Of a DNA stretch of 64,000 nucleotides, positions 9,017 through 17,201 are shown piece by piece. Source of the DNA: Hydrogenophilales bacterium (GTDB lineage: Bacteria; Pseudomonadota; Gammaproteobacteria; Burkholderiales; Thiobacillaceae); assembly GCA_023258975.1 (NCBI GenBank), contig JAHFRD010000002.1, positions 1 through 64,000 of the forward strand, read 5' to 3'. The notes beneath the pieces are model-generated. The model saw nothing but the letters and a program-made list of their open reading frames with translations. It had not been told where the DNA came from and did no database searches. The position numbers and the translations under genes were made by a program. Numbering within the stretch: position 1 is the stretch's first letter; each line of letters starts with the position of its first letter.

Positions 9017-9041
9017 GGGAAAGGAAGGGAAGGGAAGGGAA
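9017..9041 (-). repeat. Pentanucleotide TTCCC tract in the EIIA leader
   Basis: On the plus strand five consecutive 5-base units read GGGAA, AGGAA, GGGAA, GGGAA, GGGAA. On the coding strand this is a run of TTCCC/TTCCT ending seven bases before the EIIA ATG, where a purine-rich ribosome site would be expected. Short tandem tracts can change length by slippage. Confidence 0.7.
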
Positions 9042-9246
9042 GTGGGCGAAAAACGTCCGCATTCTACGCCGCCCGGCTTGCCGGCCCGCCGGACTTTATC
9101 CGCGCCGCGCATCGCGTCCGGAAACCGATGTTGCTTTGCATCAATCACATATCCCTTTGATGGATAAGGTCGAATGGGGAATCCGGAAAAGTCCTGGAGG
9201 TGCGCTTCCGGTAGAATTCGCCGCCTTTCCATAAGCAGTTGCCGTC

Positions 9247-12200
9247 ATGCCCACCGAGCGCATCCGCGAGATTCCCTACAACTACACCTCGTTTTCCGAC
9301 CGCGAGATCATCATTCGCCTGCTCGGCGCCGAGGGCTGGCGTCTGGTCGAGGAACTGCGCGGCGAGCGCAAGACCGGGCGTTCCGCGCGCATGCTGTTCG
9401 AAGTGCTGGGCGACATCTGGGTGGTCACCCGCAACCCCTACCTGGAAGACGATCTGCTCGCCAACCCCGCGCGCCGGGCGTTGCTGATCCAGGCCCTGCG
9501 CCACCGCCTGGGCGAAATCGAGAAACGCCGCCAGGGCAACGAACGGGTCGGCAAACTGCTGGAACTCTCCAACCGCGCAGTGGACAGCTTCGACGCCGTC
9601 TTCGCGGAAACCCGCCATTTGCGCGAGGGGCTGCTGCGATCCCTCACCCGCCACACCCGCCGCGACAACATCGCCTTCGACGGCCTGGCCCGCGTCAGCC
9701 ATGTCACCGACGCCACCGACTGGCGCGTGGAATACCCCTTCGTGGTGCTCAACCCGGACAACGAGAACGAAATTCCCGCCCTGGTGGCCGGCTGCGTCGA
9801 ACTCGGCCTGACCGTGATTCCGCGCGGCGGCGGCACCGGCTATACCGGCGGCGCGGTGCCGCTGACCCGCTTTTCGGCGGTCATCAACACGGAAAAACTC
9901 GATTACAAGAGCGACATCGAACCACGCGTGCTGCCCGGCCACGCCACGCCCACTCCCACCATCACCTGCGGCGCCGGGGTGGTGACGCGCCGGGTCATGG
10001 AAGTGGCGGAAGCGGCCGGCCTCGCCTTCGCGGTCGATCCCACCTCGGCGGACGCCTCCTGCATCGGCGGCAACGTGTCGATGAACGCGGGCGGCAAGAA
10101 AGCGGTGCTGTGGGGCACGGCGCTGGACAACCTGGTGTCCTGGAAGATGGTGACGCCGGACGCAGACTGGCTGGAAGTCACCCGCCTGGACCACAACCTG
10201 TCCAAGATTCACGACGTGGAGACGGCGCGCTTTGAATTGCGGCGCTTCCATGCCGACGGCGGCGCCAAGGGCGAGCCGGAAACCCTGGAAATCCCCGGCG
10301 CGGCCTTCCGCAAGCGTGGCCTTGGCAAGGACGTCACCGACAAGTTCCTGTCCGGCCTGCCCGGCATCCAGAAGGAAGGCTGCGACGGCCTCATCACCCA
10401 GGCCACTTTCGTCCTGCACCGCATGCCGCCGCAAATTCGTACCGTGTGCCTGGAATTTTTCGGCCAGGTCTCGGAAGCGGTGCCGGCCATCGTCGAGATC
10501 ACCCGCGAATTCAGCGGAACACCCGGCGCGGTTCTCCTCGCCGGCCTGGAACACATGGACGCCCGCTACATCAAGGCGGTGGGCTATGCCACCAAGGCGG
10601 AACGCAGTGGCCGCCCGAACATGGTGCTGCTGGCCGACATCGCTTCCGATGACGCCGCCGCCGTGGACGCCGCCGCCGCCCGCATCGTCGCATGCGCCCA
10701 CGCGCGCGGCGGCGAGGGCTTCATCGCGGCGAGCGCGGAAACGCGCAAGAAATTCTGGCTCGACCGCGCCCGCACCGCCGCCATCGCCAAACACACCAAC
10801 GCCTTCAAGGTGAACGAGGACGTGGTGATTCCGCTCGATCGCCTGGCCGATTACTCGGACGGGGTGGAGCGCATCAACATCGAGCTTTCCATCAAGAACA
10901 AGCTGGCGCTGCTGGACGAGCTGGAAGGCTTCTTCCTCGGCAACCTGCCCGTCCACGAGGACGAGGAGGGCACCGCCGACCCGGAGTTGACCGAACACCG
11001 CCGCCAGCGGGCGCTGGACATGCTGCGGCAGGTACGCCGGCGCTGGGCGGAGCATCTGGACGCCCTTCTCCCTCCCTCCCTGGGGCAGGACGACACCTTC
11101 CGCGCGCTCCAAAACCACAGCCTGCGCGTCTCCTGGAAGCGCGAGGTGCGCGCCGAACTGCGCCAGATATTCACCGGCCGGGAATACGAACCGGTGCTGG
11201 CCGAAGCCGAGGCGATCCACCAGCGCGTGCTGAAAGGTCGCGTGTTCGTCGCCCTGCACATGCACGCCGGCGACGGCAACGTGCACACTAACATCCCGGT
11301 CAACTCCGACGATTACGCCATGCTGCAAACCGCCAACCAGGCGGTGGCGCGCATCATGCGCCTGGCGCAAGACCTGGGCGGCGTCATCTCCGGCGAGCAC
11401 GGCATCGGCATCACCAAGCTGGAATTCCTCTCCGACCAGACTCTCTCCGCCTTCGCCGCCTACAAGAACCAGGTCGATCCGGAAGGCCGCTTCAACAAGG
11501 GCAAGCTGCTCAAGGGCGCCGACCTGGGCAACGCCTACACCCCCTCGTTCGGCCTGCTGGAACTGGAATCGCTCATCATGGAACAGTCCGAGATCGGCGC
11601 CATCGCCGACTCGATCAAGGACTGCCTGCGCTGCGGCAAGTGCAAGCCGGTGTGCACCACCCATGTGCCGCGCGCCAACCTGCTCTACTCGCCGAGAAAC
11701 AAGATCCTCGCCACCTCGCTGCTGATCGAGGCCTTCCTCTATGAGGAACAGACCCGGCGCGGCATTTCGCTGAAGCATTTCGACGAGTTCGACGACGTGG
11801 CCGACCATTGCACGGTCTGCCACAAGTGCGTCAACCCCTGCCCGGTGGACATCGACTTCGGCGACGTCACCACCGCCATGCGCAACTTCCTCAACGCCGC
11901 CGGCAAGAAGAAGAAGGCGCCGGCCACCAAACTGGCGATGGCCTTCCTCAACAGCACGGACGGCGACGCCATCCACGTCCTGCGCCGCGGCGCCATCGAG
12001 TTCGGCTACATCGGCCAGCGCCTGGGCGCGGCGGTGATGCGCGCGCTGCCGGTGGTGAAGGAGGCCATGCGGCAACCGCCGGCGACCGTGGGCAAGCCGA
12101 ATGCTACGACCCAGGTGATCCACTTCTTCAACCGTTCCCTGCCCGGCAAACAACTGCCCAGCAAGACGGCGCGGCAACTACTCGGCCTGGGCGACCCCAA

Positions 12201-13041
12201 GGTGGTGCCGGTGCTGCGCGACGCCGCCAGGGTGGCCGACGAGTCGGATGCCGTCTTCTACTTCCCCGGCTGCGGCTCGGAACGCCTGTTCTCCCAGGTC
12301 GGCCTCGCCACCCTGGCCTGGCTGTATGAACTCGGGGCGCAAACCGTGCTGCCGCCCACCTATCTCTGCTGCGGCTATCCGCAAATCGCCACCGGCGACC
12401 GCCCCAAGGGCGAGGCCATCACCATGCAGAACCGGGTGCTGTTCCACCGCATCGCCAACACCCTCAATTACCTGGACATCAAGACCGTGCTGGTGTCCTG
12501 CGGCACCTGCCTGGATCAGTTGATGGAATACCAGTTCGACAAGATATTCCCCGGCTGCCGCATCATGGACATCCACGAATACATGATGGAGAAAGGCGTG
12601 AAGCTCGATGAGGCGGGCGGCACCCGCTACATGTACCACGACCCCTGCCACACCCCGATCAAGCAACACAACCCGATCAAGACCGTGCAGACCCTGATGG
12701 GATCGGACGTAAAACTGTCCGAACGCTGCTGCGGCGAAGCCGGCACCTTCGCCGCCAGCCGTCCGGACATCGCCACCCAGGTTCGCTTCCGCAAGGCCGA
12801 GGAAATCGACCGCGTCGCCAACGCCCTGCGCGACACCGGCGCGAGCGGTGAAAAGATCCAAGTCAAACTGCTCACCTCCTGCCCCTCCTGCCTGCAAGGG
12901 GCACTGCGCTACGCCGAGGACAGCAGAATCGAAGCCGATTACATCGTGGTGGAACTGGCCAGGCTGAAACTGGGCGAGAGCTGGCTCGAAGATTTTGTCG
13001 CCAAGGCCACCGCCGGCGGGATCGAGAAGGTGCTGCTGTAA
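9247..13041 (+). CDS. FAD-linked oxidoreductase with Fe-S and CCG domains (DUF3683 type)
   Basis: This 1264-aa protein has a short DUF3683 N-terminus ([13 protein letters not shown]), then an FAD-binding PCMH domain (about 175-310; [14 protein letters not shown]) and an FAD-oxidase C-terminal domain ending [11 protein letters not shown]. Two 4Fe-4S motifs follow ([11 protein letters not shown] about residue 794; [14 protein letters not shown] about 857). Two CCG-type cysteine modules close it ([47 protein letters not shown]). This fuses the GlcD, Fe-S and GlcF-like parts of 2-hydroxyacid dehydrogenases. The substrate is unknown; D-lactate or another 2-hydroxyacid is likely. It is transcribed away from the PTS operon. 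Confidence 0.88.
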   Translation: MPTERIREIPYNYTSFSDREIIIRLLGAEGWRLVEELRGERKTGRSARMLFEVLGDIWVVTRNPYLEDDLLANPARRALLIQALRHRLGEIEKRRQGNERVGKLLELSNRAVDSFDAVFAETRHLREGLLRSLTRHTRRDNIAFDGLARVSHVTDATDWRVEYPFVVLNPDNENEIPALVAGCVELGLTVIPRGGGTGYTGGAVPLTRFSAVINTEKLDYKSDIEPRVLPGHATPTPTITCGAGVVTRRVMEVAEAAGLAFAVDPTSADASCIGGNVSMNAGGKKAVLWGTALDNLVSWKMVTPDADWLEVTRLDHNLSKIHDVETARFELRRFHADGGAKGEPETLEIPGAAFRKRGLGKDVTDKFLSGLPGIQKEGCDGLITQATFVLHRMPPQIRTVCLEFFGQVSEAVPAIVEITREFSGTPGAVLLAGLEHMDARYIKAVGYATKAERSGRPNMVLLADIASDDAAAVDAAAARIVACAHARGGEGFIAASAETRKKFWLDRARTAAIAKHTNAFKVNEDVVIPLDRLADYSDGVERINIELSIKNKLALLDELEGFFLGNLPVHEDEEGTADPELTEHRRQRALDMLRQVRRRWAEHLDALLPPSLGQDDTFRALQNHSLRVSWKREVRAELRQIFTGREYEPVLAEAEAIHQRVLKGRVFVALHMHAGDGNVHTNIPVNSDDYAMLQTANQAVARIMRLAQDLGGVISGEHGIGITKLEFLSDQTLSAFAAYKNQVDPEGRFNKGKLLKGADLGNAYTPSFGLLELESLIMEQSEIGAIADSIKDCLRCGKCKPVCTTHVPRANLLYSPRNKILATSLLIEAFLYEEQTRRGISLKHFDEFDDVADHCTVCHKCVNPCPVDIDFGDVTTAMRNFLNAAGKKKKAPATKLAMAFLNSTDGDAIHVLRRGAIEFGYIGQRLGAAVMRALPVVKEAMRQPPATVGKPNATTQVIHFFNRSLPGKQLPSKTARQLLGLGDPKVVPVLRDAARVADESDAVFYFPGCGSERLFSQVGLATLAWLYELGAQTVLPPTYLCCGYPQIATGDRPKGEAITMQNRVLFHRIANTLNYLDIKTVLVSCGTCLDQLMEYQFDKIFPGCRIMDIHEYMMEKGVKLDEAGGTRYMYHDPCHTPIKQHNPIKTVQTLMGSDVKLSERCCGEAGTFAASRPDIATQVRFRKAEEIDRVANALRDTGASGEKIQVKLLTSCPSCLQGALRYAEDSRIEADYIVVELARLKLGESWLEDFVAKATAGGIEKVLL

Positions 13042-13076
13042 GGGATCGCGCGATGCGATGGCCCCACGCCCACCCA

Positions 13077-13108
13077 TGTAGCGCCGGCATCCTTGCCGGC
13101 GTCTTCAA
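13077..13108. repeat. Palindromic repeat, family B
   Basis: TGTAGCGCCGGCATCCTTGCC and the following GGCGTCTTCAAACGGCG form a hairpin-prone family B copy between the FAD oxidoreductase and the DUF2141 gene. Confidence 0.6.
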
Positions 13109-13236
13109 ACGGCGAAAGGCGCGCGAGTGGCGCCGCCCTTTTTCATGGCATTCCGAAAGCCCCGATGCAAGCAATCCACGAGACAATGCAGTCGCCATTC
13201 AACCGCTGTTTCCAGGTTCAACAACCCGCGCAAATC

Positions 13237-13659
13237 ATGAATAAACGATGCCGTATTCTGGCCACCCTCGGCGTTCTCGCCGCCGCCCGGGCGGGCGCCG
13301 GCGATCTCGTCGTGGCCGTGCATGATGTCCGCAGCGGCGAAGGCCAGGTCAAACTGATGCTGTTCGACCGCGAGGAAGGCTTCCGCAAGGAAGACAAGGC
13401 GCGCCAGGTACTGGCACTACCGGCCGCCCCCGGAACCGTCAAAGGCCTCTTCCCGAATCTGCCCGCCGGCCGCTACGCCGTAATTGCCTATCACGATGAA
13501 AACGGCAACGGCAAACTCGACCTGCGCTTCGGCATGTTCCCGATAGAAGGCCACGGCCTCAGCAACAACCCCAAACTCTCAGGTCCGCCGAAATTCAAGG
13601 ATGCCGTTTTCGAGGTGACGGAGACGAACCACCAAGCCGACATTCGGCTCGACTACTGA
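13237..13659 (+). CDS. DUF2141 family secreted protein
   Basis: The 140-aa product starts with a signal peptide (MNKRCRILATLGVLAAARAGAG), followed by a beta-rich domain. Motifs VAVHDVRSGEGQVKLMLFD, LPAGRYAVIAYHDENGNGKLD and GLSNNPK match DUF2141 proteins. That family is periplasmic or outer-membrane associated and has no known biochemical role. The start was placed at the ATG that opens the signal peptide; an upstream in-frame extension reads through repeat-like sequence and is less likely. Neighbours give no functional hint. Confidence 0.85.
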   Translation: MNKRCRILATLGVLAAARAGAGDLVVAVHDVRSGEGQVKLMLFDREEGFRKEDKARQVLALPAAPGTVKGLFPNLPAGRYAVIAYHDENGNGKLDLRFGMFPIEGHGLSNNPKLSGPPKFKDAVFEVTETNHQADIRLDY

Positions 13660-13676
13660 TTTTCTGTGGCTGATTT

Positions 13677-13867
13677 ATCCTATTTCCCACAGTAGCAGGT
13701 GCCGTAGGAGCGGGCTTGCCCGCGATAGAACGCGGCCATTCGCGGGCAAGCCCGCTCCTACGAGTGACGTTTCCACTCACCCTGCGGGTGAAGCGAACAA
13801 TCACCGGCCATGCCTTTGCCCACGCAGCTTTCGAGCGTTTTGCGTATGACCAACTGCGGTTTCCAGG
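13677..13867 (+). repeat. 191-bp dispersed element, copy 1 (inverted relative to copy 2)
   Basis: This stretch and the reverse complement of 26490-26680 are the same length and differ at only six positions by eye. Each copy holds one full family A palindrome near one end and about 105 bases of unique sequence running to GGTTTCCAGG at the other. It has no convincing gene and no obvious terminal inverted repeats. Such high identity over 191 bases implies recent duplication or ongoing mobility, possibly as a non-autonomous element driven by a REP-associated transposase encoded elsewhere. Confidence 0.85.
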
Positions 13868-13939
13868 TTTATTTCTCCGTCGCGCCTGAGTGCGCCGCAT
13901 CGCAATCGCGGTGGTTGAACAGGGGACGCTCTTTCTCTG

Positions 13940-14094
13940 GAAATGGCATGGGCATGGCGCGGTGAACCGCTCGCCGATTGGCGGGCGATGTGGCGAAAGA
14001 CGCGCTCCAGTGCATCGACGAAGTCGAGCGCGATCTGCTCGCCCGCTTCATTCAGGTAGTCATCGACCGCCTCCTCGACACCCCGACGCGCCAA
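13940..14094 (-). pseudogene. Remnant of a RelE/ParE-family toxin gene
   Basis: On the minus strand the translation contains AVDDYLNEAGEQIALDFVDALERVFRHIA followed by SGSPRHAHA, split here for length. This resembles the N-terminal half of ParE toxins (EAGEQVALDF...GSPRYAHE). After that the frame no longer resembles the family and runs into the 191-bp element at 13867. No antitoxin gene is visible upstream, where a family B repeat lies. It is probably a decayed toxin gene. Of the gap 13660-14151, nothing else supports a gene. Confidence 0.4.
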
Positions 14095-14129
14095 TCAGGC
14101 GAACGGGCCGGCGAGGCACCAGCGCTACA
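14090..14129. repeat. Palindromic repeat, family B (half copy)
   Basis: CAATCAGGCGAACGGGCCGG and CGAGGCACCAGCGCTACA match the right half of the longer family B copies at 44405 and 58279, which share the internal CAGGCGAACG linker. It lies downstream of nasA. Confidence 0.55.
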
Positions 14130-14151
14130 AGGTCGCGCGTCCGGGTTCCTC

Positions 14152-16797
14152 TCAGCTTGCTGCGAGTAGTTTTTTCAATTCCGGAATACAGGAACCGCAG
14201 TTGCCGCCCGCCTGCAACCGGATACCCAGCTCTTCCACGGAATTCACACCCTGGGCAATGGCCTGTTTCAGGTCGTTCTCGCCGACGCCGAAGCAGGCGC
14301 AGACGATGCGGCCGGTATCCGGCACATCCCGGCTGGGGCGACCCAGGAGCAGGGCCGAGCGTTCGGCGTCGTTGAGGCCGTCCTTCTCGAACAGCCCTTC
14401 CAGCCAGTGGCGCGGCGGCAGGGCGGCGAAGTCGCGGTCGAAGAAGCAGACCATCTCGATGCGGCCATCGCGCAGCAGGGCGGCGCGGTAGCGGCTGACG
14501 CCGCAGTCCTTCATCTCGATCCAGTCGCCGTCGGCGCCGAATTGTTCGCGCAGGCGTCTGGGCCAGCCACAATCGCTCTCCGTGCCCGCCAGTTCGTGGC
14601 GCCAGCACGCCTTGGCGCGCACTCGTGTCCAGTAGCCGGCCTGATCGCAGGCAATCGGCGCGCGCGTCATGGCGAAGCCATGCCAGGTAGCCGCGTAGGG
14701 CTCCACCGCGACCGGCGCGTGCTTGAATTCCGGCTGCCCGGAGATGGCGTCGGTGACCGCGTAAACCAGCGCGCCCGCCCGCGCGCGGGCGGAGTTCCGG
14801 CCGCTCCAGTGGATCGGCGCGAATACCGAACCGGGGCGCTGTTCCGCGCTTTCCACCACCCGCGCCAGCATTTCGCCACGGCCGTTGCGGACGCGCGCGA
14901 GGGCGCCGGGCTGGACTTGCGCGCGGCGCACGTCGGCGGGGTGCATCTCGATATAGGGCTCGTCGATATGCGCCAGCAATTTGGCCGTCTTGCCGCTGCG
15001 GCTCATGGTGTGCCACTGGTCGCGGATGCGGCCGGTGTTGAAGATGAAGGGCTGGGTGGCGTTGGTCGGCGTGGCCGGGCCGCGCGGCGCGCGGGCGATC
15101 AGGCGCGCGCGGCCGTTGCCGGTGAAATAGCGCCCTTGCCCGAACAGGCGCGGCGTACCCTGGCCGTTGGCGCGGATGGGCCATTGCACGGGTTCGAGGG
15201 CGTCGTAGGCTTCCAGGCTCAGGCCGGCGAGGGCGGAGAGATCGAAATCGCGGCTGCCGCCATTCTCGAATCCCGACAAGGCGGCGTGTTCCCGGAAGAT
15301 GTCCACCGGCCCCGCGAACGCGAACGCTTCTGCGTAACCCATGCGCCGCGCCACTTCATTGACGATCCACCAATCCGGTCGCGCCTCGCCCGGCGTGGGC
15401 AGGAAGGGGCGCTGGCGCGAGACGCGGCGTTCCGAATTGGTCACGGTGCCATCCTTCTCGCCCCAGGCGGCGGCGGGCAGGAGCACATGCGCCAGTCGGG
15501 CGGTATCGGTGTGGCGGGTGTTGTCGGAGACCACGACGAATTCGCAATGCTTCAACGCCGCCACCACGCGATCCGCTTCCGGCAGGCTCACCGCCGGGTT
15601 GGTGGCCATGATCCAGATCGCCTTGACACGGCCCGCGCGCGCGGCCTCGAACAGTTCCACCGCCTTGAGGCCGGGACGGTGGGCGATATTGGGGGCGCTC
15701 CAGAAGCGCCCGACCCGCTCGATGCACTCCGGCACGATGTCCATGTGCGCGGCCAGCTGGTTGGCCAGGCCGCCCACCTCGCGCCCGCCCATCGCGTTGG
15801 GCTGGCCGGTGATGGAAAACGGCGAGGCGCCGGGCAGGCCGACGCGGCCGGTGGCCAGGTGCGCGTTGAGGATGGCGTTGACCTTGTCCACGCCCGAGGA
15901 GGACTGGTTGATGCCCTGGGAAAATAGCGTGACGGTGCGCGGCGTCCGCGTGAACAGGCGGTAGAACTCGGCCACGTCGGCTTCGGCCAGGCCGCACCGC
16001 GCGGCCACCTTGGGGATGCTCAAGCCGCCGACTTCCTCCAGCGCGGCGCCAAAACCCTCGACATGGTTTTCCAGATAGCTCCAGTCGATGCCGCCGCGGT
16101 GGTCGCCCTCGCGGCGCAGATAGTTGAGCAGGCCGTTGAACAGCCAGGCGTCCGTGCCCGGCTTGATCGCCAGATGCAGGTCGGCGCCGGGTCGCAGAAT
16201 CTCGCAGGTCGCGGTGCGGCGCGGGTCGATCACCACCACGCGCATGTCCGGCCGCGCCCGCAAGGCGGCGGCGATGCGCTGGAACACCACGGGATGCGCC
16301 CAGGCGGTGTTGGAGCCGGTGAGCACGATCAGGTCGGCGATTTCCAGATCTTCGTAGCAACCCGGCACCGTGTCGGAACCGAAGGCGCGCTTGTGGCCGA
16401 CCACGGCGGAAGACATGCACAGGCGCGAATTGGTGTCGATGTTGCCGGAGCCGATATAGCCTTTCATCAGCTTGTTGGCGACGTAGTAATCCTCGGTCAG
16501 CAACTGGCCGGAGACGTAGAAGGCGACGGCGTCGGGGCCGTGTTCGGCGATCACCCGTTTGAAGCGTTGCGCGACGCGGCCGAGCGCCGCGTCCCAACTG
16601 GTTTGCGCGCCGTTGATCTCCGGGTACAGCAGACGGTCGTCCAGACTCAGGGTCTCGCCCAGCGCCGCGCCCTTGGAGCAGAGGCGGCCCAGATTGGCGG
16701 GATGCTCGGGGTCGCCGCGCACGCTGAATCCATCCGCCTCGCGGCTGACCAGCACACCACAGCCGACGCCGCAGTAGGGGCAGGTGGTGCGAATCAT
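14152..16797 (-). CDS. nasA: Assimilatory nitrate reductase catalytic subunit
   Basis: The 881-aa molybdopterin oxidoreductase reduces nitrate to nitrite for assimilation. The N-terminus binds a 4Fe-4S cluster (CPYCGVGCGV, then LCSKGAAL near residue 55). Central Mo-bisPGD domains include NTNSRLCMSSAV and GSNTAWAHP. A dinucleotide-binding C-terminal domain is followed by a BFD-like 2Fe-2S module (IVCACFGVGENDL...GNCGSC), a feature of single-subunit NasA enzymes. There is no signal peptide, so it is cytoplasmic. It follows nirB and nirD on the same strand, and the gap to nirD is filled by a family B repeat. Confidence 0.95.
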   Translation of the reverse strand: MIRTTCPYCGVGCGVLVSREADGFSVRGDPEHPANLGRLCSKGAALGETLSLDDRLLYPEINGAQTSWDAALGRVAQRFKRVIAEHGPDAVAFYVSGQLLTEDYYVANKLMKGYIGSGNIDTNSRLCMSSAVVGHKRAFGSDTVPGCYEDLEIADLIVLTGSNTAWAHPVVFQRIAAALRARPDMRVVVIDPRRTATCEILRPGADLHLAIKPGTDAWLFNGLLNYLRREGDHRGGIDWSYLENHVEGFGAALEEVGGLSIPKVAARCGLAEADVAEFYRLFTRTPRTVTLFSQGINQSSSGVDKVNAILNAHLATGRVGLPGASPFSITGQPNAMGGREVGGLANQLAAHMDIVPECIERVGRFWSAPNIAHRPGLKAVELFEAARAGRVKAIWIMATNPAVSLPEADRVVAALKHCEFVVVSDNTRHTDTARLAHVLLPAAAWGEKDGTVTNSERRVSRQRPFLPTPGEARPDWWIVNEVARRMGYAEAFAFAGPVDIFREHAALSGFENGGSRDFDLSALAGLSLEAYDALEPVQWPIRANGQGTPRLFGQGRYFTGNGRARLIARAPRGPATPTNATQPFIFNTGRIRDQWHTMSRSGKTAKLLAHIDEPYIEMHPADVRRAQVQPGALARVRNGRGEMLARVVESAEQRPGSVFAPIHWSGRNSARARAGALVYAVTDAISGQPEFKHAPVAVEPYAATWHGFAMTRAPIACDQAGYWTRVRAKACWRHELAGTESDCGWPRRLREQFGADGDWIEMKDCGVSRYRAALLRDGRIEMVCFFDRDFAALPPRHWLEGLFEKDGLNDAERSALLLGRPSRDVPDTGRIVCACFGVGENDLKQAIAQGVNSVEELGIRLQAGGNCGSCIPELKKLLAAS

Positions 16798-16800
16798 CCT

Positions 16801-16871
16801 TGTAGCGCCGGCGTCTCGCCGGCGTCTCCTTGTGGATTACGCCGACTCGCCGGCGGGGACGCCGGCGCTAC
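16801..16871. repeat. Palindromic repeat, family B, overlapping the nirD 3' end
   Basis: TGTAGCGCCGGCGTCTCGCC at one end and GGCGGGGACGCCGGCGCTAC at the other form a double-hairpin family B copy. The nirD stop codon (16837-16839) lies within it, so the last ten or so codons of nirD are repeat sequence. It fills the whole gap to nasA. Confidence 0.8.
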
Positions 16872-17187
16872 CGGGCGCCAGCGACAGGCTGACCATGCCG
16901 TCCACCACCCGTACCGGATAGCGCGCGGCGCAGCCGACATCGGGGGCGACGGCGAGGCCGCTGTCGAGGTTGATCTTCCAGTCGTGCAGCGGGCAGGCCA
17001 CCTTCTTGCCGTGGACGATGCCCTGCGACAGCGGGCCGCCCTTGTGCGGACATTTGTCGCGCAGGGCGAAGATTTCGTCATCGACGGTGCGGAAGATGGC
17101 GATCTCGCCGACGGCGGTCTTGACGACACGGGCACCCTGGCGCGGGATGTCTTCGAGGGGGCCGATATGAAGCCAGTTTTCGTTCAT
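16837..17187 (-). CDS. nirD: Nitrite reductase small subunit NirD
   Basis: The 116-aa protein is a Rieske-type 2Fe-2S subunit partnering NirB. Ligand motifs CPHKGGPL and CPLHDWKI are intact. It starts MNENWLHIGPLEDIP with a GGAAACGAAC-type ribosome site and lies 14 bases after nirB. The last ten or so residues (GSAGVPAGESA) are encoded by an invading family B palindrome, which also supplies the stop region. NirD homologues usually end near the preceding SLSLAPG, so this tail is an acquired extension that is likely tolerated. Confidence 0.95.
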   Translation of the reverse strand: MNENWLHIGPLEDIPRQGARVVKTAVGEIAIFRTVDDEIFALRDKCPHKGGPLSQGIVHGKKVACPLHDWKINLDSGLAVAPDVGCAARYPVRVVDGMVSLSLAPGSAGVPAGESA

Positions 17188-17201
17188 GTTCGTTTCCTTG
17201 A

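Noticed and set aside
9145-12177. Minus-strand frame of about 1010 codons opposite the FAD oxidoreductase
   Set aside because: Antisense mirror of a real gene; composition is His/Gln/Gly/Val-rich without domains.
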